From positions 1-59,294 of IMG/VR virus record IMGVR_UViG_3300031963_009021: a DNA stretch of 59,294 nt. One strand, written 5' to 3'. This DNA is from a virus. The translations under genes and the position numbers were made by a program. Of this stretch, positions 24,823-33,829 are shown one piece after another. How positions within the stretch are numbered: the first letter of the stretch is position 1; the number at the start of each line of letters is the position of its first letter. The notes beneath the pieces are model-generated. The model was not told the origin of the DNA. It ran no database searches and worked only from the letters and a program-made list of their open reading frames with translations.

Positions 24823-24851
24823 TTGACAAAAAACAAATTTACTAATATACT
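24823..24851 (+). promoter_or_regulatory. Sigma70-like promoter of DNA polymerase
   Basis: TTGACA (24823-24828) and TATACT (24846-24851) are separated by 17 bases, a near-consensus sigma70 promoter. It lies directly behind a terminator and 63 bases before the polymerase start. Confidence 0.7.
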
Positions 24852-24868
24852 TATTGATGTAAGGTAAA

Positions 24869-24885
24869 TGTCGTTTGTAACGGCA
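24869..24885 (+). promoter_or_regulatory. Hairpin in the DNA polymerase leader, candidate translational operator
   Basis: TGTCGTT and AACGGCA can pair as a 7-bp stem (one T-G wobble) around a 3-base loop, 29 bases before the start codon. In T4, the polymerase gp43 represses its own mRNA by binding a leader hairpin. That this hairpin has the same role is inference. Confidence 0.35.
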
Positions 24886-24914
24886 GCAAATGAACCATTT
24901 AAAACTATAAGTGT

Positions 24915-27725
24915 ATGATAAACGAAGAAGAAATCAAAACCTTCCTAGAAGGTAATGACCCCGAGCAATTTATAGTTGCTATTGAGTACGATTATGTGTC
25001 GGACTCCATCTACAAAATCAAAGAAGACCCCATTAAAGGTAAGTTAATCCAAAAAGACACATTCACTGCATTTGCGTGGGTTGGTGATTTACGTGGTTTA
25101 AATTTCTATCAATCATCTAAGGCTCTTCAAAAAGAAGGTATGTCCAAACATGGTATTATGATTGAGAAGTTAAGAACAACTCATGAGGATGGTACATCTA
25201 ATGAACAATTAGAAAATGGTTTAAAATTTATGGTTAAATCATTAAAAGGATACCGTTCCTTAATTCAGTTTTTTCGTGATGGTGGTGTTGACCCATGGGG
25301 TGAAAGAACCAAAGATAGAATATCTGTATTACCCCCTGTTGAACAATACCTCATCTCAAAAGAAAAAAGATTATTCAAAGGGTTTGACGAATATAATGAT
25401 ATCACGAGGTTTGTATTTGACCTTGAGACGACCTCTTTAGAACCAAAAGACGGTCGTATTTTCATGATTGGGGTTAAAACAAATAAAGGATTACAAAGAG
25501 TTATTGAATGTTCAAACGAAGATGAAGAACGTAGAGGTTTAGTTGAGTTCTTTAGAATAATTGATGAGGTTAAACCAACTATTATCGGTGGGTACAACTC
25601 CGCAAACTTTGACTGGTATTGGATATTTGAAAGATGTAAAATGTTGAATATAGACATTAAAAAAATTTGTCATACCCTAAACCCTAAAGCAACCATAAAA
25701 CAGTCTGAAAACCTTTTAAAATTAGCAAATGAGGTGGAAAGATATAACCAAGTTGGTATGTGGGGTTATAATGTTGTTGATATCATTCACGCGGTTCGTA
25801 GAGCACAAGCAATTAACTCAAGTATTAAGTCCGCAGGTTTGAAGTATATTACCAAGTATATTGATGCTGAGGCTAAAGACCGTGTATATATTGACCACTT
25901 AGATATCGGTCCATTCTATGCTAAGAAAGAAGAGTTTTGGTTAAACATTGAGAATGGTAACTATAGAAAAGTTGGTGTTGACCCAAAGGTTGATGCTATC
26001 TGTGAAAAGTATAATAAGGTTTATATTAAAACAACAGGTGATGATTTAGTTGAGCGTTATCTTGACGATGACCTTGAGGAAACGTTATTGGTGGATGAGG
26101 AATTTAACCAAGGAACGTTTCTATTAGCATCCTTAGTACCAACAACATATGAACGAGTTTCAACAATGGGTACCGCAACTTTATGGAAAATGATTATGTT
26201 AGCGTGGTCATACAAACACAAATTAGCAATCCCCCAAAAACAAGAAAAAGGTGCGTTTGTTGGTGGTTTATCACGATTATTAAAAACAGGTTATTCTAAG
26301 GATGTATTAAAACTTGACTACTCTTCACTATATCCATCTATTCAGTTGGTTCATGATGTGTTCCCTGAATGTGACGTTATGGGGGCGATGAAAGGAATGT
26401 TAGCTTACTTCCGTAACTCTCGTATTATGTATAAAAACTTGGCTAAGGAGTGGGAAAGTAAGGATAAGAAAACCTCACTTAAGTTTGACCGAAAACAATT
26501 ACCGATTAAAATCTTTATCAACTCCCTATTCGGTGCGTTATCCGCTCCACAAGTATTTGCTTGGGGTGACATGCACAAAGGTGAACAGATTACTTGTACG
26601 GGAAGACAATATCTTCGTCAGATGTTAAGATTCTTTATGAAACGAGGTTACACCCCACTAGTGTGTGATACGGATGGTATGAACTTCTCATTACCTGAAG
26701 GTGGTGTTGATGATAGAAAGTATATTGGTAAAGGACTAAATTGGTTAGTTAAAGAGGGTAAAGAATATACAGGTTACGATGCTGATGTTGCTGAGTTTAA
26801 TGATTTGTTTATGAGAGGTGCAATGGGACTTGACTGTGACGGTACCTGGAAATCTTGTATCAACTTGGCAAGAAAGAATTATGCAACCTTAGAACATAAG
26901 GGTAAAATTAAATTAACAGGTAACACAATTAAATCTAAGAAACTACCTCTTTATATTGAGGAGTATTTGGATAAAGCGGTTAGACTTTTACTTGAGGGTG
27001 ATGGTAAAGGTTTTGTTGAGTGGTATTATGAATACCTGACTAAAATATTTAATCAGGAGATTCCACTTATGAAAATCGCTCAACGAGCTAAAGTTAAATT
27101 GAGTTTGGATGATTATAATAAAAGAGCAAACCAAAAAACTAAGTCAGGCGGTGCTATGTCACGCATGGCACATATGGAGTTGGCGATTCAACATAAATTA
27201 AATGTGAATCTTGGTGATGTTATTTATTATGTAAATAATGGTACAAAGGCTTCTCAAGGGGATGTCCAAAAAGTGGGTAAACCAAAAACGGGATGGAAAG
27301 ACGCTCACAAAGACATATACCGTAACCAAACAGGTAAAGAACTTTTAGAGACAATGGATGCTATGATACAGATTAATTGTTATATGTTAGAAAGTTCTGA
27401 TATTGAATCGGACCCAAATATGACAGGTGAGTATAATGTACCAAGAGCGATTGCGACATTCAACAAACGAATAGAACCCTTACTTATTGTCTTTAAAGAT
27501 GAGGTTAGAGATGGGTTATTAGTTACTGACCCAGAAGATAGAGGTTTCTTTACAACTGAACAATGTGAATTAATTAATGGTAAACCATTTAATGAACAAG
27601 ACCAAGATACCATTGAGGATTTGTTAACAATAACTGAACAAGAAATGGAATTTTGGGGTAAGGTAGGAATTCAGCCTGATTATATCTACGAGTTAGCTAG
27701 TGAAGGGTACGAAGAGTATGTATAA
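24915..27725 (+). CDS. 43: Family-B DNA polymerase with proofreading exonuclease (T4 gp43-like)
   Basis: The 936-residue replicative polymerase is close to the T4 gp43 length. The N-terminal exonuclease has ExoI FDLETT (Asp169, Glu171), ExoII GYNSANFDW (Asp233) and ExoIII with Tyr285 and Asp289 (YNVVD), so proofreading should be active. Polymerase motif A is KLDYSSLYPS (Asp468), motif B KIFINSLFGA (Lys532, Asn536) and motif C CDTDGM (Asp585, Asp587). Motif A and C aspartates hold the catalytic metals. It is transcribed alone between a terminator and a convergent bidirectional terminator, from its own sigma70-like promoter, and its leader can form a hairpin. Confidence 0.97.
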   Translation: MINEEEIKTFLEGNDPEQFIVAIEYDYVSDSIYKIKEDPIKGKLIQKDTFTAFAWVGDLRGLNFYQSSKALQKEGMSKHGIMIEKLRTTHEDGTSNEQLENGLKFMVKSLKGYRSLIQFFRDGGVDPWGERTKDRISVLPPVEQYLISKEKRLFKGFDEYNDITRFVFDLETTSLEPKDGRIFMIGVKTNKGLQRVIECSNEDEERRGLVEFFRIIDEVKPTIIGGYNSANFDWYWIFERCKMLNIDIKKICHTLNPKATIKQSENLLKLANEVERYNQVGMWGYNVVDIIHAVRRAQAINSSIKSAGLKYITKYIDAEAKDRVYIDHLDIGPFYAKKEEFWLNIENGNYRKVGVDPKVDAICEKYNKVYIKTTGDDLVERYLDDDLEETLLVDEEFNQGTFLLASLVPTTYERVSTMGTATLWKMIMLAWSYKHKLAIPQKQEKGAFVGGLSRLLKTGYSKDVLKLDYSSLYPSIQLVHDVFPECDVMGAMKGMLAYFRNSRIMYKNLAKEWESKDKKTSLKFDRKQLPIKIFINSLFGALSAPQVFAWGDMHKGEQITCTGRQYLRQMLRFFMKRGYTPLVCDTDGMNFSLPEGGVDDRKYIGKGLNWLVKEGKEYTGYDADVAEFNDLFMRGAMGLDCDGTWKSCINLARKNYATLEHKGKIKLTGNTIKSKKLPLYIEEYLDKAVRLLLEGDGKGFVEWYYEYLTKIFNQEIPLMKIAQRAKVKLSLDDYNKRANQKTKSGGAMSRMAHMELAIQHKLNVNLGDVIYYVNNGTKASQGDVQKVGKPKTGWKDAHKDIYRNQTGKELLETMDAMIQINCYMLESSDIESDPNMTGEYNVPRAIATFNKRIEPLLIVFKDEVRDGLLVTDPEDRGFFTTEQCELINGKPFNEQDQDTIEDLLTITEQEMEFWGKVGIQPDYIYELASEGYEEYV

Positions 27726-27728
27726 TAA

Positions 27729-27756
27729 AAAAGGGACCAAAAGTCCCTTTTATTTT
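27729..27756. terminator. Bidirectional terminator between DNA polymerase and the minus-strand genes
   Basis: AAAAGGGAC (27729-27737) pairs perfectly with GTCCCTTTT (27743-27751) around a 5-base loop. A-tract and T-tract flank both sides, so it can stop transcription from both directions between convergent genes. Confidence 0.85.
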
Positions 27757-28114
27757 ATTCTTGTTTTAACCCATCACTAGATAATATATACCATATGTTA
27801 TTGATTGATAATAACTCAACACATGCCCCTTTATCAATAAAAATTTCATCATATTCTTCATCAATTTTACCAATCATGGGTATTATAAAAACTTTTGTTA
27901 ATGCTTTTATCTTTATATGTTTAGTTGTAGATGAATCCAACATAACTCTTGATGAGTTAACCTCTCTAACAACCAAAATACTTTCTCCTTTGGTTCTATA
28001 ATCAGTGTTTGAAATAACTTTAATTTCATTATTTTTAGGTGACCTATCATCAATAACTGTTTCGGTCATATAAAATTTATCACCAATTCTTTTTTTATTT
28101 ATTAACGTTTTCAT
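27755..28114 (-). CDS. Hypothetical protein (119 aa), probable structural
   Basis: The protein begins MKTLINKKRIGDKFYMTETV and is predicted almost entirely beta: KVISNTDYRTKGESILVVREV, TKHIKIKALTKVFIIPMIG and GACVELLSINNIWYIL. The last segment resembles the final strands of small beta-barrel virion proteins. I cannot name a family. It begins one base after the stop of the gp13-like gene and ends at the bidirectional terminator, so it is probably the second gene of that two-gene late operon. Confidence 0.72.
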   Translation of the reverse strand: MKTLINKKRIGDKFYMTETVIDDRSPKNNEIKVISNTDYRTKGESILVVREVNSSRVMLDSSTTKHIKIKALTKVFIIPMIGKIDEEYDEIFIDKGACVELLSINNIWYILSSDGLKQE

Positions 28115-28115
28115 T

Positions 28116-29237
28116 TTATATCACATATATTTGTCTTGGCATTGCTCTGAACTTTAATTGTTTATTTAAGTTCTCAGCTAATAATGCCTCACGTTCCATA
28201 ACCTTTTCAGGTTTCAATCTTGTTAGTCTTCCTTCGGCCCCAATTAATTCCTCAATTAACTTTGTTTTTTCATCTTTGGCTTCAGTTGACAATGATTGAT
28301 AATCCATTGTTAATTCAGAATCGGGTGTTTTTAAGTTACCGCTATATTTACCTCTTACTCTTGAAAGTGTTTCTTTACAATATGCAATAAACCAACGTCT
28401 AACCCATTGTTGTGCAGGGTTATTAAGTTCAGTCCAACTCATGTTTTCAAAAGGGACATCTGAAGGTAATTTGATAATATCAGGATTATCTTTAAGACAT
28501 TTATCTCTACCACCTTGTGTTGTGTCATAATAATGATACCACACTTTACCTCTCATTAATGTTGCGTTACCGAAGTCAAATTTACCACCTGGAGTATTCA
28601 TTAAATTAATTGACTTTTTACCATCAGGTAATGCCGTAATAGTGTAAGTTAGGTCACCAGCGATAATTCTTCTTTGTATATTAATTTCTTGCATTCTCAA
28701 TAACATATCAAATGCTGGCATCATAAAATATGAACCCGAATAACCCATTTGTGAATAACCCGCAGGTCCACCAAGTCCAGCTCCACCAAGGGCTCCAAAT
28801 GTCCAAGGGTCAAATAGTAAATTATTTAATTCTGAAGGTGTAAACCATAGTAGTTCATTGATTTCCCTATTAGCGGGAATTTCATACATTTGTTGATTCG
28901 CTTGTAACTGAATGTAGTCTTTTTTTAATTCCCAATCACCACCAGCTTGTAATCCAACTATTTTAGAATAAGCGTATGTGTACCTCGTTTCATAATCCAA
29001 ACTCTTAGTAATAAATGCTCGGGATAAAGATTGAGTATCTAAATTAAGATTATATAATGAAGTCCATTGAGATTCAATTAGCCAATCTTGAACATATTGT
29101 GAGTATTCCCCTATAGAGAACTCTAATAATGTGTCCATTTGTTCGTCCTCTAATTCAACTGAACGTAATGGGGCTCCCAACAAATGTCTAACTTTTTTGT
29201 ATAGGGAACTTCTTTCTGGTTCTGGGATAACTGACAT
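28116..29237 (-). CDS. Virion structural protein, possible neck protein (gp13-like)
   Basis: The 373-residue protein starts MSVIPEPERSSLYKKVRHLL and has a helical N-terminal segment (MDTLLEFSIGEYSQYVQDWL), then AYSKIVGLQAGGDWELKKDYI and QQMYEIPANREINELLWFTP. Segments like these recur in structural proteins of T4-like phages, and I tentatively place it with the neck protein gp13. A Gly-rich stretch at about 168-192 (FGALGGAGLGGPAGYSQMGY) is probably a flexible loop. It is preceded by TATTTAT with 16 bases of spacing, as for other virion genes. The assignment to gp13 rather than another connector protein is uncertain. Confidence 0.6.
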   Translation of the reverse strand: MSVIPEPERSSLYKKVRHLLGAPLRSVELEDEQMDTLLEFSIGEYSQYVQDWLIESQWTSLYNLNLDTQSLSRAFITKSLDYETRYTYAYSKIVGLQAGGDWELKKDYIQLQANQQMYEIPANREINELLWFTPSELNNLLFDPWTFGALGGAGLGGPAGYSQMGYSGSYFMMPAFDMLLRMQEINIQRRIIAGDLTYTITALPDGKKSINLMNTPGGKFDFGNATLMRGKVWYHYYDTTQGGRDKCLKDNPDIIKLPSDVPFENMSWTELNNPAQQWVRRWFIAYCKETLSRVRGKYSGNLKTPDSELTMDYQSLSTEAKDEKTKLIEELIGAEGRLTRLKPEKVMEREALLAENLNKQLKFRAMPRQIYVI

Positions 29238-29253
29238 ATATATTTTTTTATAT

Positions 29254-29260
29254 ATAAATA
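29254..29260 (-). promoter_or_regulatory. TATTTAT late-type motif upstream of the gp13-like gene
   Basis: The minus strand reads TATTTAT with 16 bases to the start codon at 29237. Confidence 0.6.
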
Positions 29261-29276
29261 TCTAGACGATACTCTT

Positions 29277-30437
29277 TTATCTACAAATTATTTTGTCGGT
29301 ATCTTTTTTAGGGATGTTTAAAATAATTTTTTTTAAAACATCAGATTCTCTGTCAAATACATAAGCGGGGATTGAGGTACCTCTAAGGTCAGGATTAATT
29401 CTAAATCTAATTGATAATCTTTTTTCATTACACCCTCTTTGACCTAAATTAGACCAATAGAATTGAATGTATTTTGACGGTATAATAGTATAATCATCAT
29501 ATATTAAACCGTCCATATTACCTGACAAGTTATCAAGGAAAGTTTCAGCAATTGGTAACTTTTCAACCCACTTGAATATAGCGTCTATGGTGTGGTTATA
29601 TATTCCTAAATGAGTTGGTTTAAAAGATGATAAATCGCTTTGTTTAAAAATAGAAAAGAATTCGGACAAATAACTATCAATGTTAGTATCCATCATTTTT
29701 ATCTCAAACTTTGACCCCGCACTAAAAAGGATTTCTTCATTACCATTATCATCAATAACATATAAAGGTTTTTTAGAAACAACATCAATTTTAGTTGGGT
29801 TAGATGATTCTAAAGATTCAACTATACAAGATTTAATATCTTCTAGTAGTTCGGTGAATTCATTCTCATCGGAAGTTTGTTTAAGTTTATCTATAATATC
29901 AATAAATTTATCGGTACTTTCTTCACCACATTTATAATTTAAACTTAACCCAGTTCGTTTAGGGTCAAAATATTCACCAACAAAACTGTTTTCGTATTGG
30001 GTATATTCGGTCTGACGAACATTTTTAAGTATTTCCTCTAAATCATCAGGTATAATACCCTCTCTACTTATTTGTTTAAGTTTTCTTTTTAAAGGTACAT
30101 TTTCCACTTCATTACCATCTATAAATTTTGCAATGGTTTTTAGTATGCTAATAGTTCTATCTTCATATTGTAATGATAACTCTAAAATCTTAGGTAGTAA
30201 CCCAACATTTTTATGACCAAAAAATTTGTGTATTGACCTTATAGAATCATTTAATGATTTTTTAAGTTTGTCGTCTAAAGTATCCCTCAATGATTTTAAT
30301 CTACACGATGGACTGTTAATGTTTCTTGACGTTTTACATAGTTTAGATAAATAATCACGGGTGTCCGCATTTGTTACGACTTCACCATCAGATTCAAAAA
30401 TACGGTTGTACTGACTTTCAGACATTATGAATTTCAT
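29277..30437 (-). CDS. Hypothetical protein (386 aa)
   Basis: The N-terminus MKFIMSESQYNRIFESDGEV is of a type that recurs in this genome: the embedded start in the SOD fusion upstream reads MKYIITEG. The rest is mixed alpha/beta, with a helical first half (LRDTLDDKLKKSLNDSIRSI) and a C-terminal part containing GNMDGLIYDDYTIIPSKYIQFYW and RLSIRFRINPDLRG. I see no catalytic motif and do not recognise a family. It begins one base after the SOD-nuclease stop, so the two are co-transcribed and may act together. Confidence 0.7.
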   Translation of the reverse strand: MKFIMSESQYNRIFESDGEVVTNADTRDYLSKLCKTSRNINSPSCRLKSLRDTLDDKLKKSLNDSIRSIHKFFGHKNVGLLPKILELSLQYEDRTISILKTIAKFIDGNEVENVPLKRKLKQISREGIIPDDLEEILKNVRQTEYTQYENSFVGEYFDPKRTGLSLNYKCGEESTDKFIDIIDKLKQTSDENEFTELLEDIKSCIVESLESSNPTKIDVVSKKPLYVIDDNGNEEILFSAGSKFEIKMMDTNIDSYLSEFFSIFKQSDLSSFKPTHLGIYNHTIDAIFKWVEKLPIAETFLDNLSGNMDGLIYDDYTIIPSKYIQFYWSNLGQRGCNEKRLSIRFRINPDLRGTSIPAYVFDRESDVLKKIILNIPKKDTDKIICR

Positions 30438-30438
30438 A

Positions 30439-31968
30439 TTAATAAATATCCTTTATTAAGTTATTGTCAGGTATAACATATTTACCATTAGTTATTTTGA
30501 CATTTTTATTATCAAAAATCATAATTTTACCACTAGTACTTGCAAAAATTAACCAATCAGTTGTATATTGTTTTATTTGACCAGTATCATTCATTGTATA
30601 TTCCCCATTTGATAGGTCAAATGTTTTATATGGTTTTACTTGTGCAGTGAAAATGTTATTATCAATTTTAACTCTACAATCAATTCCACCGACAGCATCT
30701 TCCAAACTACCAAGTTCTCCCACTTTTTCTACATTATCTTCACCATAGATTTCTTTAAGTTTGGTAACAACCATCTCTTCAGTAGCATCACCAATTTTGT
30801 TGGTACTACCTAATGTTGCCATTATGTTTTCAAATGTCGGAGATGAAATTGTAAAAATTCTAAATTTAAATTCATTAACAACCTCAATAAGTTTTTTAGA
30901 TTCGTCTATTTGTTGTTTAACTGACTTACCATCAAATGATATTGTTGGTCTGTTTAATTTTGTTAATACTTTGTTAATGTCATTTATTAAAACACAGAAC
31001 ACCTCGTAGTTTGTATTAATTTTATTTAATACAGACCTACCAGGTTTTTCTAAATCATAGATACCATTCATTTGGTCAACACCATACTCATCTTTTTTAT
31101 AGTAGTTGTCAGGAAATACATCTGATAATATTTTTTCAATCCCATATCGGTAAATCTTTTTAACATACTTGTTGGTGTTAAATATGTCTTTGTATTTAAC
31201 AACATCGGACCTCTTACACCTATCGGAAACACCCTCAGTAATGATATATTTCATTTTAATATTCTCATTAATTTTAGTTTGAGTTTTCATCTTCAACAGT
31301 TCGTTAACAAATTTCCAATTCACACATTTCCAAAAGTTACGGATATATTCATCTCTTTTATTTTGGTATTTTAAATAATATGCATGCTCCCATAAATCCA
31401 AACCTAATAGAGGGTAACCTCCATTTTTAATAATATTCATCAATGGATTATCTTGGTTTGGTGTTGAAATGATTTTTAATGTACCTCTTTTAGTTAAGAC
31501 TAACCAAGCCCATCCTGAACCAAATCTATTTTTAGATATATCCTCAAATTTAGATTTAAATTCTTTAAAACTGCCAAATGACTGATTTATTTTTTTAAGT
31601 ATCGGTCCATCACATTGTTGTTCTTTAGGTGATAACATTTTCCAAAACAAAGCGTGATTAAATGCTCCACCAGCATTATTTCTAATTGTTTTGTTGTACT
31701 TACTGATTTTCTTAATAATATCCTCAAGTTCCACATCACCATATTCTTTTTTGGATAATGCGTCATTTAATTTTTTAACATATCCTTTATAGTGTTTATT
31801 GTAATGGAAATCCATTGTTTCAGCATCAATGAAATTTTTTAAAGCTGAATAGGCGTACGGCAATTTCTCAATCCCAATTTTTTTCGCTTCACTAATAAGT
31901 GTTCTTTTAGCGGATTGTTTTTTAATATCTTCAGTAAGCAATTTTGCTTTTTCTTCTAACGATTTCAT
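30439..31968 (-). CDS. Mn-type superoxide dismutase fused to a PD-(D/E)XK nuclease-like domain
   Basis: Residues about 33-225 are an iron/manganese superoxide dismutase. The four metal ligands are visible: His55 (MDFHYNKHYKGY, with gateway Tyr63), His105 (GGAFNHALFW), Asp191 and His195 (LDLWEHAYYL). Gly101 together with Gln172 (TPNQDNP) is the manganese-type arrangement. Residues 239-509 form a second domain starting MKYIITEG. Its C-terminal part has GDATEEMVV (Glu397/398), GGID (Asp430) and AQVKP (Gln443, Lys445), matching the E...D...QxK version of the PD-(D/E)XK nuclease fold used by Mrr-type enzymes. The internal ATG at 31254 follows an A-rich stretch and could also yield the nuclease part alone. 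No stop or frameshift separates the parts. Confidence 0.85.
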   Translation of the reverse strand: MKSLEEKAKLLTEDIKKQSAKRTLISEAKKIGIEKLPYAYSALKNFIDAETMDFHYNKHYKGYVKKLNDALSKKEYGDVELEDIIKKISKYNKTIRNNAGGAFNHALFWKMLSPKEQQCDGPILKKINQSFGSFKEFKSKFEDISKNRFGSGWAWLVLTKRGTLKIISTPNQDNPLMNIIKNGGYPLLGLDLWEHAYYLKYQNKRDEYIRNFWKCVNWKFVNELLKMKTQTKINENIKMKYIITEGVSDRCKRSDVVKYKDIFNTNKYVKKIYRYGIEKILSDVFPDNYYKKDEYGVDQMNGIYDLEKPGRSVLNKINTNYEVFCVLINDINKVLTKLNRPTISFDGKSVKQQIDESKKLIEVVNEFKFRIFTISSPTFENIMATLGSTNKIGDATEEMVVTKLKEIYGEDNVEKVGELGSLEDAVGGIDCRVKIDNNIFTAQVKPYKTFDLSNGEYTMNDTGQIKQYTTDWLIFASTSGKIMIFDNKNVKITNGKYVIPDNNLIKDIY

Positions 31969-31985
31969 ATTCTTAATATATTACT

Positions 31986-31992
31986 ATAAATA
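31986..31992 (-). promoter_or_regulatory. TATTTAT late-type motif upstream of the SOD-nuclease gene
   Basis: The minus strand reads TATTTAT with 17 bases to the start codon at 31968. Confidence 0.6.
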
Positions 31993-32010
31993 AGCCGAAA
32001 CCTCAAAATA

Positions 32011-33780
32011 TCACTTAGAATGTATACGATTCATTATTTCTTGTACAACATCACTCTTATCAATATTATCTCCCATTACGGTATCAATCACATTTTTCTT
32101 ATTTGATAAAATATCATATATTGCTCCCTCAATAGAGTTTTCAAATATAGGATAATAAATTGACACACTATTCTTTTGACCGAATCTATAAGCTCGGTCC
32201 TCTGCTTGTTGGTGGTCTGATGGAACAAATGATAAGTCATTCATAATACATGCCTCACCAGCGGTGAGAGTAATTCCGACACCCGCGGCTTTAAGGTTCC
32301 CAACAAATACTTTGATTTTATCGTTCTCTTGGAATTGGTCAACGGCATTTTGGCGATGAGGTTTACTACATGACCCATCTAAATAAACCGCTTGTTTACC
32401 AAAGTGTTGATAAATTTTTTGTAGTGTGTCTGTAAAGTTTGTAAATATGATGACCTTTTTATCTTGGTCAATAATACTTTGAGCTAATTCTATTGTGGTA
32501 TTTATTTTTTCTTCGGCAATTACTTGTCTAACCTTCATCAACTTACTAAATTGAATCGTTAATGATGAAGATTCTTCTTTTTTATTTTCATACCAATTAT
32601 AATACTCACCCATTAAACCTTCGTAGTTTTTTGATTTGAGTCTTAGATATACTGGTGTGATTATCTTGTCAGGTAAATCTAACACATCAGTTTTTAATCT
32701 CCTTAAAAATTGTCTTGATGTTCTATCCCTTAATTCCTCTAAGTTGGATGCTCCTGATGTATTCCATACTTTTCTTTTACCTGCATTAAATTGATACCCC
32801 TGACAATATCTAATTGCGTAAGCCATCCAATTCTGAGCAACGGGACTTTCAATTAAGTTTAATAAATTATAATAATTCATTGGTCGTGATGTCATTGGTG
32901 TTCCCGTTAACAACCAAAGATATTTTGTTTTTGATGCAAAATTATTTACAAGTTTGGTCCTTTGAGCCTGACCATTTTGAATGTAGTGAGCCTCATCAAT
33001 GATGATTAGTTCAGGATTAAATTGAGATATTAATGTTTCTTCTTTTGATTTTAATTCGTGGAAGTTCTTTAGTATATCATAATTAATTATCAGGAAATCA
33101 TGTTCTAATGAAAAGTTTTTACCTTCAGCAATATAAACACTTCTGTCAGTATAGTTTGCAATTTCTCTTTGCCAATTTATTTTTAACGATGCAGGACATA
33201 TAATCAAAACTCTTTTTGCTCCTGTTTCTAAAGCGGCAATAATTGTTGATGTGGTCTTACCTAATCCCATATCATCCGCTAAGATAAATCTTTTAGTACC
33301 TACCAATTTCTCAATAGATTCTTTCTGATGTGATAATGGGGGTCTATGTTCGTATTTAGAATAATCAATCTCAACTTTTTCAGTGGTGTGAGTTTTTATT
33401 ATGGCACTTTTAGGTAACCAAAAGTCATGAAGTTGTTCAGATTCAAACACCTTACCCCAAATATGATAAGCCTTGTCTTTCTCAACCAATAATTTCTCAA
33501 CCCATATTTTTTCAGGTATGGTTGTATATAGTTTTTCATCAGATATTTTTTTAGCAAAATAAGGGTCAAGGTCAACCCATTTTTTGGCGACTTTAGGATT
33601 AACACCTGAATAGTTTATAATATAATCTGATTGTGAGCGTGTAGGAACAAAGCTCTTATTCGTTAAGAACTTATTCTTTAAATTTATCAAAAAGTTATTT
33701 GACCCTTGATATTCTTCCAATATATTAAGAGCCTTTCTTTCAACAACTTCAAAATTACTTTTTATTTCGTTATTTTCCAA
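32011..33780 (-). CDS. SNF2-family helicase/translocase (SMARCAL1/HARP-like)
   Basis: The 589-residue ATPase has the SF2/SNF2 motifs in order: a Q-type PLSHQKESIEKL (148-159), motif I DDMGLGKTTS (169-178), motif II IDEAHYIQN (261-269), motif III LLTGTPMTSRP, then the second RecA lobe with KVIIFTNFTDTL, VGNLKAAGVGITLTAG and motif VI QAEDRAYRFGQ (525-535). SNF2 proteins of this type translocate on DNA and anneal or remodel forks. The start codon is TTG at 33780; an in-frame TAA lies nine bases upstream and no ATG is available nearby. It carries a TATTTAT motif, like virion genes. T4 expresses its UvsW helicase late, so a comparable role is possible but unproven. Confidence 0.88.
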   Translation of the reverse strand: MENNEIKSNFEVVERKALNILEEYQGSNNFLINLKNKFLTNKSFVPTRSQSDYIINYSGVNPKVAKKWVDLDPYFAKKISDEKLYTTIPEKIWVEKLLVEKDKAYHIWGKVFESEQLHDFWLPKSAIIKTHTTEKVEIDYSKYEHRPPLSHQKESIEKLVGTKRFILADDMGLGKTTSTIIAALETGAKRVLIICPASLKINWQREIANYTDRSVYIAEGKNFSLEHDFLIINYDILKNFHELKSKEETLISQFNPELIIIDEAHYIQNGQAQRTKLVNNFASKTKYLWLLTGTPMTSRPMNYYNLLNLIESPVAQNWMAYAIRYCQGYQFNAGKRKVWNTSGASNLEELRDRTSRQFLRRLKTDVLDLPDKIITPVYLRLKSKNYEGLMGEYYNWYENKKEESSSLTIQFSKLMKVRQVIAEEKINTTIELAQSIIDQDKKVIIFTNFTDTLQKIYQHFGKQAVYLDGSCSKPHRQNAVDQFQENDKIKVFVGNLKAAGVGITLTAGEACIMNDLSFVPSDHQQAEDRAYRFGQKNSVSIYYPIFENSIEGAIYDILSNKKNVIDTVMGDNIDKSDVVQEIMNRIHSK

Positions 33781-33795
33781 AACTAAAGTTTAATT

Positions 33796-33802
33796 ATAAA
33801 TA
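33796..33802 (-). promoter_or_regulatory. TATTTAT late-type motif upstream of the SNF2 helicase
   Basis: The minus strand reads TATTTAT with 15 bases to the TTG start at 33780. It is divergent from the plus-strand copy at 33819. Confidence 0.58.
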
Positions 33803-33818
33803 ATAATCATAATTAGGA

Positions 33819-33825
33819 TATTTAT
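33819..33825 (+). promoter_or_regulatory. TATTTAT late-type motif immediately upstream of the gp14-like gene
   Basis: TATTTAT ends only 4 bases before the ATG at 33830. If it is a -10 element, the mRNA would be leaderless or start inside the first codons. Confidence 0.45.
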
Positions 33826-33829
33826 CAAT

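Noticed and set aside
25265-25657. 130-codon minus-strand frame
   Set aside because: Lies inside the DNA polymerase exonuclease region and has no protein-like features.
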